Translations under genes and position numbers: made by a program
Assembly: GCA_028671895.1 (NCBI GenBank)
Contig: CM053813.1
Location: forward strand, 8,618,001-8,682,000
DNA length: 64,000 nucleotides
Direction of reading: 5' to 3'
Source: Oenanthe sinensis
Taxonomy: Eukaryota > Streptophyta > Magnoliopsida > Apiales > Apiaceae
In this document: positions 20,480 to 31,990 of the stretch, piece after piece
How the letters are laid out: each line of letters opens with the position of its first letter
Position numbering within the stretch: the first letter of the stretch is position 1
Notes under the pieces: generated by a model
What the model saw: only the letters and a program-made list of their open reading frames with translations
Database searches by the model: none
What the model was told of the DNA's origin: nothing

Positions 20480-23400
20480 ATGTATCCACCTTCCTCTTCT
20501 TCTTCTCCTTCCCAGCAGGAGCAGGGCCAGGGCCAATCTAACAGGCACAATAACAGCAGCCTGAACCGATATGACTCAGCTCCGGGGTCATTTCTAACTG
20601 CAGTTGATTCAGTGATTGGACAGGCACGTAGCAAGGAACTGTCACCGCTGGGTGCGCACCCGTATTTTTCGACTTCGTCTGGAGGTGCGGGTGCTGTTTC
20701 GGGTATAAGTTCTGCATCAAATGCGAAGAATACGCCGGATCATAATCTTTCGATGAATGGTTTGCAGAGATCGTATGCTTCCTCGTCTCCCTCTCCTTCT
20801 TCTTCCAACTCCGCCTCCTTGATTCGTCATAGTAGTTTGCCCGCTGGGTTTTTAAATCGTGTAGCTTCCGCTGCTTCAAATGATAATGGTACGTCTCTCT
20901 ATTCTCCTCTTACCTTTTTGCTTGTTTACGAAAACAAGTAATTTAACATGATATCAGAGTTTTAGTAAACGGAGTAAAATTTACCAACAATAGAATATTA
21001 TTTGGTTGGTATTATCGTTTGGTTAAATTTAATTTTTGGAAGTAAGTCCTTCAAGGCTTAATTTTATAAAAAAGTATTTGAAATTATACTTTTTTATATA
21101 TTTTTTAAATGCAAATAATTATTTCTTAGAAACAAGTTTAGTCCTTATTTTATTTTTTAGAAATAAGCGGTTATTTTTTTAAAAAGTACATAATATATAT
21201 TTTCCCCAAAAATAAATAATTATGATATCAAACTTTAATTTCCTGCCAAGGGCAATATGATGGATAACATCTACCTACGTATGTATATAACCATGACCCA
21301 TTAATTTTTGGTTATAAATACAATTTTCTACGCACACGTTATAAATATCTCCTGTATTATCTACACATGCTAAGCAAATAAAATACTAGTAGTTTCGTTG
21401 ACCTTTTTCAAAATATATTTATTATTGTTGTTGCTGCTATTGTATTTTATTCCATATTTCTAAGTCTTTGTTATATATTATTTGTTTTAATTTATGTCTG
21501 AAATATATAAAGGGTCATTTGGTTAATGGATAGATATGAAGTTGGAATAAGTAATCGAGTTAGAATGATATGTGGTTCAAGTATCATTTGTCAGTTTAGT
21601 TGACTATTCAAATGAATCTATTTCATTTAAATATGAATGATTTTTTGCTTAAAAATGAATGATTTTTGATACCCGCTCTCAATTAGATATTAAAAATCCA
21701 TATCTTATGGGTTTTAAATTTTATTGTTTACAACTAAACACGGATTGGAATGATAAAAACTCATCCTTTTTTGAAAACTTATATCTAAATTTTATGAACC
21801 AAATGAACGTAAATAATTTGTTCGAGGAAACTTCGTGGTGAAACAAAATATACCATTTGTAAATAGAATAATAAAGAAATCAATGAAGAGCAAGTTGCAA
21901 TATAGAAAACGTAGGCATGATTAAAATAACAAAGAGATCGTACGATGTACAGTAGACAATTTGATGACACTAAAGAATAATACAAGTGGTTATTCCAAAA
22001 ATATACATGTAGTGTATATAAATAATACAAGTGGTGCAAAGTCTTGAATGTGTTCTAAGATGTATTAACTACTGCTATTTAACACATAAAACCAGTAAAC
22101 AATTGGAGGGATGTCACGTGCCTTCTATTATATGTCTCATATTGGGAATTTAAACGGTGTTCTGAAGATTTTAGATCATATCATTTTCAGAATATAATAA
22201 TAATAATATAAAATTAAATTTTAAAAAAGTTACAAGTATAAAAAAACATTTAATTTCAAATATCTATTCTAATTATAATAAAAATATTATCAAACACTCC
22301 TTTGTTAGTTTGTTCTAAAAATAGTTGTGACTTTAACTTTTTTACTTATTTTAATGTATATAAAACAGATAATTTTATAAGAGAAAACTTCTCCTGAAAT
22401 TGTATTTAAGGAAATCTCCTAATGTTAGGTTTAAAATTAGTACAAAAATGGAATGATAAACTTGTAAATATAACCACCACCCTCAGTATTCACAAAAAGA
22501 CTCTCTTATCACTATTATTTTTCATTTAAGCTCTCGTACTATCCTAAGGCCACCCTTAGAAGTAGTAAGCTCATTTTATAAACTAATTTTTAAGTGTACT
22601 TTAAATCTTCAATTTCTTGTAGTCCAATCTCCATTAAATTTCTTGACGAAAATAATTTCCATTATATTTATTAATTTTAAAGAATTTCTAAAATAAAAAT
22701 CTAACTTAACCTGCGAAGGTATAGTTACCAAGAATATAAATATTACAACTACCTCAATATAAATTTAAATGAGGAACAAATATGTAAATTTTAAGAAACT
22801 TTTACTTCCTTAAAAATATATTCTTAAAAAACAATTTTATATATTTTTAATATTAAATAAGCTCCTTATCTTGAGTATAACAAAGTAATATACAAAATAT
22901 AATTTACAATAACAAATAACTAAAAATCATATTATAACAATATATTTGTTTGAAAATTAATATTAATAAATAACTACAAAACACCTTACTTCTATATAAA
23001 TAAAATAAAGTTTATTTAGCTAAAGTTAAAAAACATATTTATAAATTAATTCTCCTATGCTTTGCATTAATGATATGATAGTTATTGATGACTATTTATC
23101 TATGTTTTAACCGGAAATATGGATCTACTTAAGCTTGAGTTATTTAGTTTAAGTTATTTATTTATCATGTCGAACTCAAGCTTAAATAAATTAAGTTATT
23201 TATTTTTCATGTCGCATTACAAACTCTCAGTATATTAAAATAGAATATATTAATTAATAATAATAAAAATATTATTACGTTTTGAATTAATTTTATATGA
23301 AAATAAATTTAAATAATATTTTATATAAAACAAATTTAAGTATGTAAATTATTTTAATCATATGTGCGTGCTTTGTCATTTTTGTTGGATCTGGATTATA

Positions 23401-26181
23401 ATTGAGTTTACAGATATATTGATATTTTTTTAAAATTTAAAAATGTTTGAGTTTTGATTTAGACATGCTAAATTGAAACTCGACCAAAAATTTAAAACAT
23501 GATTATAACCCGATCCAAATAAAGAAAAAAGATAAATGAAATTTATATATGTTATGTTTAATTTGTTTAAGATATTATTTGTACTATCTTTAACCAGGCT
23601 TGCATAGGACTTGATCCAACTAATATTAATGATCTTTAAACTAATTATAATCTTAAATTTGAAGTGTGATTTTGATCTACCAAGACATCATTGAAGTTAA
23701 TTGGGCTTTGTATATACTCTATTTTGCAAAATTTGTCACTGTATAAGCTATGGTTTCATATGAAAATGATACACTATGAAAAAGGTCAAGTACTATATTG
23801 TAACCAAGGGTGCATTAATCATTACTACAATCATTATGTTAATATAAGATGCAGACGGACACTTGTATAAGAAAATTTCAGTATCAGGTTTTTCGGTAAC
23901 CAGGGGAAGGGGAAGCTATAATTCTCACGGGGTCACAGATAATGCAGGTGGAATACAAAGGCTGAACTCTCAATTGAGCTTTACTAGACAAGATTCTCTT
24001 TCTCAGATAACTGAAGAAAGTGAGGATGCTGATGACGACATCCATGCAGAAGGGCGTAGGAAAGCTACTCATTCTTTTGCAACAGCTAATTTCGGGATGG
24101 GATCATGGGACAATTCAAGCAATATAACGTTTTCAGGAGGACGAGGAAAACGAGCCAAAAATGGTAATGGCGGTGGCCTAAATGAATCACAGGTATTTAA
24201 ATGTAACTTCAGCAACATTTGAGAAGACGAATGATTGTTATTACATTTAGAGTAGGAGTGTTCTTGATCTTTATCCCTTTGGAATAGAGAAAATTGTTAA
24301 CCGTCCTACAGTCAGAGGGGAGAACCGATATACATTTTAAATCATTACTCTGCAGTATTTCTCTTGGATAGTTTTTCTTTTACTGGAGCTAGTTTTGTTT
24401 CAGTTCCAGTTTGGCTTGTCAGAGATGGGTTTAGATATGGCTTCAATGGAACATATAATGGATATTCCTCAGGACTCTGTACCTTGCAAAGCTCGAGCAA
24501 AGCGTGGTTGTGCTACACACCCCAGGAGCATCGCTGAAAGGGTGTGTGCAAAATGTTAATACAAATTCATTTTCTTTACAAGATTAGCTGTTTTAATCAT
24601 TATCGATATTGTTATCAACTGTACTATAATAACCATCCATCCGTAATTCTCCAGTATGAGCCGATGAAGGAGAAGTTTACGTTTATAGACTGTCTACATG
24701 TCATGATCACTTCCATGTTAGATCTTCGTATGACACTGCAAAATACAATTTTTAATTGGTCAATCTATCAATTTTAATCTATACTACATCTATGAGCTCT
24801 TCTAATCAGAGTCTTTGTGTTCACTCGGTAGTCAGTAGCTTACATCAGAAAAAGCCTTATGTTCAATGTCCAAACTTCCATGGCTTTATAATTTGGGTTC
24901 ATGTCCCTTTAACGTAGATGTCTTCTTTTTCTGACCCTCTTCCTTCTATGTTCTTCTTCCTTAGTATTAACTTTTCAAGTTAAGTTCAAGGTGTGTGATG
25001 ATTTACTGAAAGAGCGCGTGACAATGGTAATTTGAACGCTCTGTAACTCGTTATTATATTGCTGAAGCCTTTGCCTTCTGAAATTCTGTAAAATAACTAA
25101 AGTAGCACAAAGAATATGTACATCACTAAATTATATTTTATTTTACTCTATTTTGAAATTTGTTTTCGTGCAGCTCCTCTTTTTTCTGACATTGTTAACT
25201 AGCGAGAGGCAGTTTGTTGATAGGTTTTCTAAGTAGGAGTGGCGTTATCTTCTTAGCTCTTTAATATATATTATCATGTTATGAAGTATTAGTCTTTTAC
25301 TCTTTTGTTTAGGTTAAGATATATTTAACTGTAGACTTATAATTAACAAAATGTTCTGGCAAGGATATCCTCTTATTAGCTCCAATGTATGAAATAGTTA
25401 CAAAAATTTCATGTCTACATGATTCTGTTCTGAACTTCTATTATATTATATATTAATCTGAATTTTAGGAGCGAAGAACACGAATAAGTGGGAAATTGAA
25501 GAAGCTGCAAGATCTTGTTCCTAACATGGACAAGGTAATGTCTTTACTCCTGCCATTGACGCAGACTTTGTGCAATGTTAAGTTCATTCTTATTGTAAAA
25601 CCTGAATATTGATTGAGTGAATATATAACTATATAAGTCTACTCTTGCCTACTCCGTGCTGGCTTTCATTGCCAAACCCATGCAATTATAGTAAAAGAGT
25701 GTTCAGCTTTGTAAATGTTGTTGTATTGTTGCAGCAAACTAGCTATGCAGACATGCTAGATTTAGCTGTTCAACATATTAAAGGTCTTCAGACACAAGTT
25801 CAGGTCAGTATATGCACCACATCTACTTCTTTATGCATCTTATATGATATTTAGAGTCATTTTTATATCAAAATATAGTCAGCTATGTGTGCGATATTGT
25901 ATATTACTCACCCTGGGTACCCCATTTTCACTATAAGTCTTTAAAATATTTAGGTCTCAAAAGTTCTTTTCATCGGTACACTTATCGATTAGCACCCACT
26001 ATAATATTAAGCATTCATTGTGATAATTAAGATACTTGAAATTGTTATATTTCTATGGTACAAGTTAAATAAGGACAGGCTTTTCACATGACTCGCTATC
26101 ATTTCTGTTTTCCAGAAGCTTAACACAGACCTTGAAAACTGCACATGCGGATGCAAGCAAAATGCACCAGGCAACCAATAA
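20480..26181 (+). CDS. BHLH128: bHLH transcription factor, bHLH128/FBH-like (six exons, 350 aa)
   Basis: Exons: 20480-20888, 23888-24192, 24404-24541, 25469-25534, 25735-25803 and 26116-26181. All introns are GT-AG and the frame stays open across every junction (1053 bases with stop). The start MYPPSSSSSPSQQ is the first in-frame ATG. The N-terminal half is Ser-rich and disordered, with RYDSAPGSFLTAVDSVIG, LIRHSSLPAGF, RLNSQLSFTRQDSLSQITEE and WDNSSNITFSGGRGKRAK. The last four exons encode EHIMDIPQDSVPCKARAKRG, then the basic region HPRSIAERERRTRISGKLKK, helix 1 ending LQDLVPNMDK, and helix 2 QTSYADMLDLAVQHIKGLQ. The protein ends CTCGCKQ. This matches the plant bHLH group of Arabidopsis bHLH128 and the FBH flowering regulators, with 128 the closest from memory. 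Expected role: nuclear E-box-binding dimer. It is the only intact host gene here. Confidence 0.93.
21840..22122 (+). repeat. Diverged copy of the bHLH promoter region inside intron 1
   Basis: Collinear matches to 20096-20403 include AATAATAAAGAAAT, TAGGCATGATTAAAATAAC, ACAGTAGACAA, GTGTATATAAA, GATGTATTAA, TAAACAATT and ATGTCACGTG, in the same order and similar spacing. The TATATAAA (22015-22022) and the G-box (22115-22120) are both kept. It is a direct repeat, so a segmental duplication, and could act as an internal promoter or enhancer. Confidence 0.85.
22115..22120. promoter_or_regulatory. Intronic G-box CACGTG
   Basis: Perfect G-box retained in the promoter copy within intron 1, about 95 bases after the copied TATATAAA. 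Confidence 0.5.
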
Positions 26182-26507
26182 CAAAAACAGTAGCCAGAGA
26201 AATTTTGTGTCAAGTGTCTGCATTCATCGACATCGACATGCAAATCATTTACCCAAGGAAGAAAAGTTGGAACATCTAAATTTGTACATTGATTAAGAAG
26301 CAAAGTATTCTTCTTATCAGACTTCTTTTGTTTCTTCTTTTGTCCTGATAAATTTTATTATGTACATTAATATTGTTTATTATTATCACTGGGACCTTTC
26401 AATCCCTACGTTGTAATGCCTAATGCACAACAAATGTGGGATAATGTGGCAAATTCAATTAGAATGACAACAAGGACATTGTTGGGGTAATTTCGGGCAA
26501 TATGAAT

Positions 26508-28610
26508 AATCACAAAAAATCGTGGTGGTGGAATGCAGTGTACAACAGAAAGTAAAGTCAAAGCAAAAGTGTTTTACGGAACTACTTTCATATCCAGAAG
26601 TGGAAGAAAAGAATAGAATGAAAGAAATCTTCAAAGTTGCACGGAGGATGGCAAAAAAGGCGGTGGCAGACGCAAAAATTAAGCCCTATAAGAATATGTA
26701 CAACTGTCTCACCACCAAGAAGAGAGTAAATGAAAATTTTAAACTAGCGAAAACTCGTAATCGGAGACGTCAAGATTTGGGCTCGGTTAAGTATATTAAA
26801 GACGAGGGTGAGAATGTTTTGCTTAGGGATGATGATATCAAAGTGAGATGGGGTGAGTATTTCTCTAACTTATTTAACGCACCTCGAGGGAGAGAAATCG
26901 TCTTCGAACAACAGGAGATTCAGATTACTCAAGATGATTCTAGTTTAAGTCGGTGTATTAGTATAGAAAAGATTAAAGTTGCTTTGAGGATGATGGGAAA
27001 AGGTAAGGCTGTGGGTTTAAATGAGATTCCTATTGAGGTATGACAGTGTTAAGTGAGGTTAGTGAACGATGGTTGACAGAACTTTTTAATGTCATACTTA
27101 GGTCCACCAAGATGCTGGATGAGTGGCGGTTGAGTTTGTGGTGCCTGTTTACAAGAATAAAGGTGATGCTCAAAGTTACTAAATATCGTGGCATCAAATT
27201 ACTTAGTCACACAATGAAACTCTGGGAACGAGTTATTGATAGTAGGATTAGAAGGGTAGTCGAAATTTCAGCGAATCAATTTGGTTTCATGTTTGGCAGG
27301 TCGACACTGAAGGCTGTTTATCTAATTCGGTGCCTTATGGAGAAATATCATGAGCGTCGTTGGGATCTTAATACAGTGTTTATCGATCTTGAAAAGGCTT
27401 ATGATATGTTCACATCATACAAGATATGTACTCAGGAGTATGGACATGTGTTAGGACGCCAATAGTAGATTCTGAATATTTTCCAGTTGAGATAAGACTA
27501 CATCAAGGTTCGGTGTTAAGTCATTTCCTATTTGTAGTTATTTTAGATATTCTTACTCGTGACATTCAAGATAATATTGATTGGTGTATGCTCTTTGCTG
27601 ATGACATTGTTTTAGTTGCAGAGTCGAGGAGTGAGGTTAATGTGAGATTAGAACAGCGGCAGGTGGCATTGGAGGTTAAATGATTGCGTCTGAGCCGTTC
27701 TAAGACAGAGTATCTCCATGCTAATTTTAGCAGAGAGGATAATGGAGATGCTGTTTTCGTCTGCATTGTAGATAATAGGGTGTCGCAGGCTAATAGTTTC
27801 AAATACCTAGGTTCTATTGTATAAAATAACGGAGATATTACTGTGGATATTACGAATCGTATTCAGGCATGCTGACGTAGATGGAGGGCTACCACAAGAG
27901 TGTTGTGTGATAAAAGTGTACCATTAAAATTGAAGGGTAGATTTTATAGGGTAACTGTCAGACCTACATTATTATATGGTTATGAATGTTAGTCTTTGAG
28001 GAAGGCTCAAGAACGTAGGATGAAGATGACAGAAATGCAGATGTTGTGATGGATATGTGGCCACACGATGGTGGATCATGTGCCTAATGATGTTTTTCGA
28101 CAACTATTAGGCGTAGAGTCTATTTCTAAGAAAGTTAGGGAGGGACGCCTGCGTTGGTTTGGACACATCCGACGTAGACGGTCATCAGCTGCAGTTAGAA
28201 GGGTTGAGAGTATTTCCATTCTAGGGAAGAGAAAATAGGGTAGACCAAAAAGGATATGGCTACATCAATTAAAATTGGATATGGAGGCATTAAACCTTAC
28301 CGGTGAAATGAACTTAGATAAGGCTGGTTGGCGACGCCGCATTCGGGTGGTTGAAGTGGGGTCTTAGTAGTGTGAATATTGATTATCTACATGTACATAC
28401 TGTTTATAATTGTCTACATGATATTATTATATTTATATTTAGCACTCACTATATTATTGTGCACAAAGCCGGGGGTCATCTGCTCTGAGCGGGATATACC
28501 GCATATGTTTGGTTTGGTTTTATGTTACGGTAAAAGTTTTATATCAAAAAATAAGTTCTTTTTCTTGTAAATTAATTGATAAATATAATGAATAAAATAG
28601 TTTTTTGTAT
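26508..28610 (+). mobile_element. RTE-type LINE, 5' truncated
   Basis: A non-LTR retrotransposon fragment in the gene's orientation starting about 330 bases after the bHLH stop codon. It lacks the endonuclease domain, as expected from incomplete reverse transcription. The 3' part after 28370 is non-coding. A possible imperfect target duplication is AATCACAAAAAATCGT (26507-26522) against TATCACGGAAAAATCGT (about 28610-28626), but the left copy could equally be element sequence. Confidence 0.82.
26517..28367 (+). pseudogene. RTE LINE reverse transcriptase, broken
   Basis: The reading begins WWWNAVYNRKVKSKQKCF and passes VRWGEYFSNLFNAPRG. The RT core has KYRGIKLLSHTMKLWERVID, NQFGFMFGRSTLKAVYLIR, VFIDLEKAYD and the catalytic MLFADDIVLVAES. 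The C-terminal part has FKYLGSIV, RPTLLYGYECWSLRKAQERR-like sequence (TAG stands for Trp) and RLRWFGHIRRR. These words and their order are those of the RTE clade. Stops and shifts near 27030, 27460, 27680 and several points beyond break it. The GKAVGLNEIPIEV word would normally read GKAxGPDxIPxE. Confidence 0.88.
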
Positions 28611-29036
28611 TATCACGGAAAAATCGTAAATAATTTAAAATTATATAAAATATATAAGATGATAATGTTTGATGGTTTTTTTCTATTATTATAATAAATG
28701 TATTACCTTCTTATTACATAATATTTCAGTCGTTTATATATTTATTACTTTGTACTTAATTTTTTTTAAATAATAATAATATTAGGTATTAACTATGATA
28801 TAAAGTAAATAAATTAAATTGATTAAATATATTTTAAACAAACCTTAATTACACTGGTTTTTACTCTACCATGAGTATAATTGATGATAATAAAATGATG
28901 ATAAGTTTTTATAATTATTCATTCTAATTAAAATATTAGGAAATGATATATTTAAAGTCTTTCAAATTTAGATATAAAATAATTACTAATATTATTTATA
29001 AGTGATTAAAAGAGGGATGAAATTAATATTTTATTA

Positions 29037-29190
29037 ATCTCAATTAAAGTGTTGTCATGTAGTAATGAACCAGAATTTTAGATATAATTATAAATGTTAA
29101 ATTTGTAATTATTAATGTATATAATAATGAGAAAACTTAAGAAAAATAAATATTTTGTAGATATTAATTGATGTATTGATGATTAAAATT
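29037..29190. repeat. Diverged direct repeat, copy 1
   Basis: Matches 29458-29620 in order: TTATTAAT, AGTRTTRTCATGTARTAATRAA, AATTATAAATRTTAA, ATGTAATAATGAG-like and GTATTRATRRTTRAAAT. Both copies are AT-rich and old. The origin is unknown. Confidence 0.6.
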
Positions 29191-29343
29191 GCCCAAACCG
29201 ACTTCAAAGATTTATAGATTAAAGATAATAGATTATGAATAACAAAATATTTAAATTGCTGAGAATTTATGAGAAAACAGAGGTTTACATATTAATATGG
29301 AATTATTATTAGAATTTTCTAGGGAATTTAATTTTTTTTATTT

Positions 29344-29385
<42 letters not shown>
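29344..29385. repeat. (TAA)n microsatellite
   Basis: About 14 uninterrupted TAA/ATA triplets. Confidence 0.95.
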
Positions 29386-29389
<4 letters not shown>

Positions 29390-29457
29390 TAAGTATAATT
29401 ATAAATATTAATTATGTAATTATTAATGGATAACTGAGGGGTGAATTAACATCTTAT

Positions 29458-29620
29458 TAATATTATTTAGAGTATTATCATGTAATAATAAATAAGAATG
29501 TTAGAAATAATTATAAATATTAATTATGTAACTATTAATGCATGTAATAATGAGTAAAGATAAAGTGAAAAATATGTTTTGTATATATATTAATAAGTGT
29601 ATTAATAGTTGAAATGGCTC
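29458..29620. repeat. Diverged direct repeat, copy 2
   Basis: Second copy of the block at 29037-29190, about 420 bases downstream, with the microsatellite between them. Confidence 0.6.
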
Positions 29621-30099
29621 AAATAAATTCTATGTTGCAACTTTAAAATTATGAACTTATTTACTTAAATAAATTTCTACAAAAATCTAATAAAAAGTTA
29701 CAACTGCTCAATATCCAAAATCTTATAATCCAAAATTTAAAAGTATAATTCAACTATTCAAATTCAAATCTATATCCATATTTAACAAATCTATCATATA
29801 AAAACTAAGAATTAAAAAAACTCCTCAAAGTTAGAAACTCGCATTCTCCCCAAAAGTTAGTCCACCTAGTTATGAATATCTGCCGGGGGAAACAAAGAAA
29901 CATAGATCGACAATGAACGAAAGACTCATATACAGATATAAAACAATAATAAAATGAACAATGATTAGATATGGCGACAATACGAACAAACAAAATATCT
30001 GAATAAAGAATGATGAAACAAATCGAACGAGACAGAAGATACCGACCATACCTAACTCACAATATAAACAAGTAACAAAAAAGAAAATAGGTAAGTTCT

Positions 30100-30478
30100 C
30101 CTATCATGCACATTCATATTTACTCTGCATCAACTTAGCAAACTTTTGAAAAGTTTCTCATCAGTTGAGCAAAAAATAATGTCATTTACATAGATTTGAA
30201 CAAGAATAATAGAACCATTAACCTTTCAACAGTACCTCTTGTGAAGTGATTTTTAATCAAGAATTTAGAAAGTGTGTCATACCAGGCTCTAGGTGCTTGC
30301 TTCAAATCATACAGTTCTTTGAGAAGATAATACACAAATCCAGGATGAATAGGATCCACAAAACCAGGAGGTTGTTCCCCATGTACTTCTTCTTCTAATT
30401 CTCCATTGAGAAAAACACTTCTTACATTCATCTGGTAGACTTTGAAGTTGACATGAGTGAGTAAAGGCTAGAAGTGCT
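30100..30478 (-). pseudogene. SIRE-type copia reverse transcriptase fragment
   Basis: The minus-strand frame 30431-30186 reads MNVRSVFLNGELEEEVHGEQ, PPGFVDPIHPGFVYYLL and LKQAPRAWYDTLSKFLIKNH. These are SIRE/Maximus-like RT words (FLNGELEEEV, QPPGF). Upstream to about 30478 it continues as HVNFKVYQ. It then abuts the oppositely oriented SIRE copy that starts near 30457, so the junction is a head-to-head breakpoint. Both ends are truncated and the YVDD region is missing. Confidence 0.85.
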
Positions 30479-30499
30479 AATCAAAATGAACATATTTTT

Positions 30500-31990
30500 T
30501 TCGGGACCTAACATCTGGAATCCCAAAGAATGCTGAAGAAGCACTGATTGATCCAGATTGAGTGATTGCAGTGCAAGATGATCCCAATCAGTTCGAAGGA
30601 AGAATTTACTGAAGCTGGAACCCAGACCACAAGACGAAGCTGAAATTGGTACAGTAAGGGTTTGCAGAAACTAGATAATTATTGGCATTGTTATAAGGGA
30701 CAAAGCCAAACATTTTGCTACAGGTTACTATAAAGTAGAAGGTATCGATGATGATGGAAACAGAATCTTCGGGACTTTCAAGATCAAACAGTAAGCACCA
30801 GTGACGAGACTTGTTCCTATTAGGGCTGAACAAGTTGATGACCTAATTGTAAGATATTCTTAGCACCTGTTGAGCATTCAAGCATGAATATCTATCAGAT
30901 GAATGTGAGCAAGTGCACTCCTAAATGGTGAGTTAGAAGTTGAAGTAGATGTACAACTCCTGGACTTTGAAGTTACCGATGTATTGAAATTTATATATCA
31001 TTCTCTTCCCAAGCTCTTTATGAATGGAGTTAGGGATTCAAGCAAAACGTCAAGGACATGATATGACATTCTAACTACTAATTACCTGAAAATGATTTTA
31101 GTAGAGTCGTTATACACATATCTCTCTAGAATACAAGGCATACACATAATGTAATATTAGTACAAGTATACCATGATTGTATTATATGTGGGTCTACTAA
31201 CAAAACTTGTGCAAGAGATATTTTGCTAAGTAAATGCAGAGTAGGTACAAGATGAGCATGTTGGAGGAGTTACAATTTTTTTTGAATTATAAGTAATTCG
31301 AAAGAATGATGGCAATTAAAGTAAGTCAAGGATCTTTTGAAGATGCACAATTTGGAAAACCTGCCAAGACTTCTTGCCAGCAAACCACTAAGCTTGATCG
31401 GGAAAAATCATATATATGAACTGAAGTGACAAGATATAGAGGTATGATCAGCTCATTACTTATTCAAGTTCATAAAGACCATATATTTTATTCTCGATAT
31501 GCCTATATGCAAGTTTCCAAGTGGATACTAGATAATCTTATCTTATAGCTAAGTTATGAATTGTTAGGTATCTTAAGGGATTACCAATTCTTAGAATCAG
31601 GTACCTTAAAGATAATAGGTTTAACTTAATTGGCTATATAGATATAAATGATGCAGGTTGTAAGAAAGACAAAGAAGTAATTCCTAGAAGCTGTCAATTT
31701 CATAGAAGATGTTGATTTCTTGTTGAAATAAGAGGAAGCATTCAACATACATAGCTGCAGCAAAGCCAAAATTTAAAGCAACTAGTGAATATGATGCTCT
31801 GATCTTCTAGACAATGAAACCATTTCAACTCCAACAACTCTGCTGGATACTCTCTACACCAATTAAGGAACAAGTTTCATGGACACCAGGTATCATTTCT
31901 TTCGAGATTGTCCTTAGTAGAATAACTTGCAGATCTTTGCTAAATAACTTGATGAATTTATTTTGTGTAAGTTGATTAGTGAACTTGGGA
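30500..31990 (+). pseudogene. Degraded SIRE RT and RNase H
   Basis: Fragments survive in different frames: DPD-stop-VIAVQDDPNQFEG near 30565 (family DPDWVxAMQxELNQFE), MNIYQMNVSK near 30880, and RSCQFHR near 31700 (family GSCQFLG). The end of RNase H is near 31870-31990 (RNKFHG, with the LDEFILC-like end before the 3' region). Many stops and shifts make it non-functional. The 75-codon minus-strand frame at 30606-30833 is the antisense shadow of this region. Confidence 0.75.

Larger units (their letters stand above)
20889..23887 (+). other. Long intron 1 of the bHLH gene
   Basis: A 3.0 kb AT-rich intron with donor GTACGT and acceptor ATCAG. The split codon is rebuilt as GGT, giving the family-typical order NGFSVTRG. 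It contains a diverged copy of the gene's own promoter region, a short tandem duplication near 23130-23215 (AGTTATTTATTTWTCATGTCG), and otherwise nothing recognised. Confidence 0.8.
28611..30099. other. AT-rich intergenic stretch with microsatellite and old duplication
   Basis: No gene seen. It contains a (TAA)n microsatellite and two diverged copies of a 150-160 bp block. The short frame at 29805-29993 has no motif. Confidence 0.55.

Noticed and set aside
20538..20879. 113-codon minus-strand frame
   Set aside because: It is the complement of bHLH exon 1 and only reflects the low stop density there.
30606..30833. Frame resembling 53487-53711 on the other strand, which looks like a conserved small protein
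   Set aside because: Both are antisense shadows of the SIRE integrase-RT linker in the two inverted arms; the sense strand carries the recognisable copia words.
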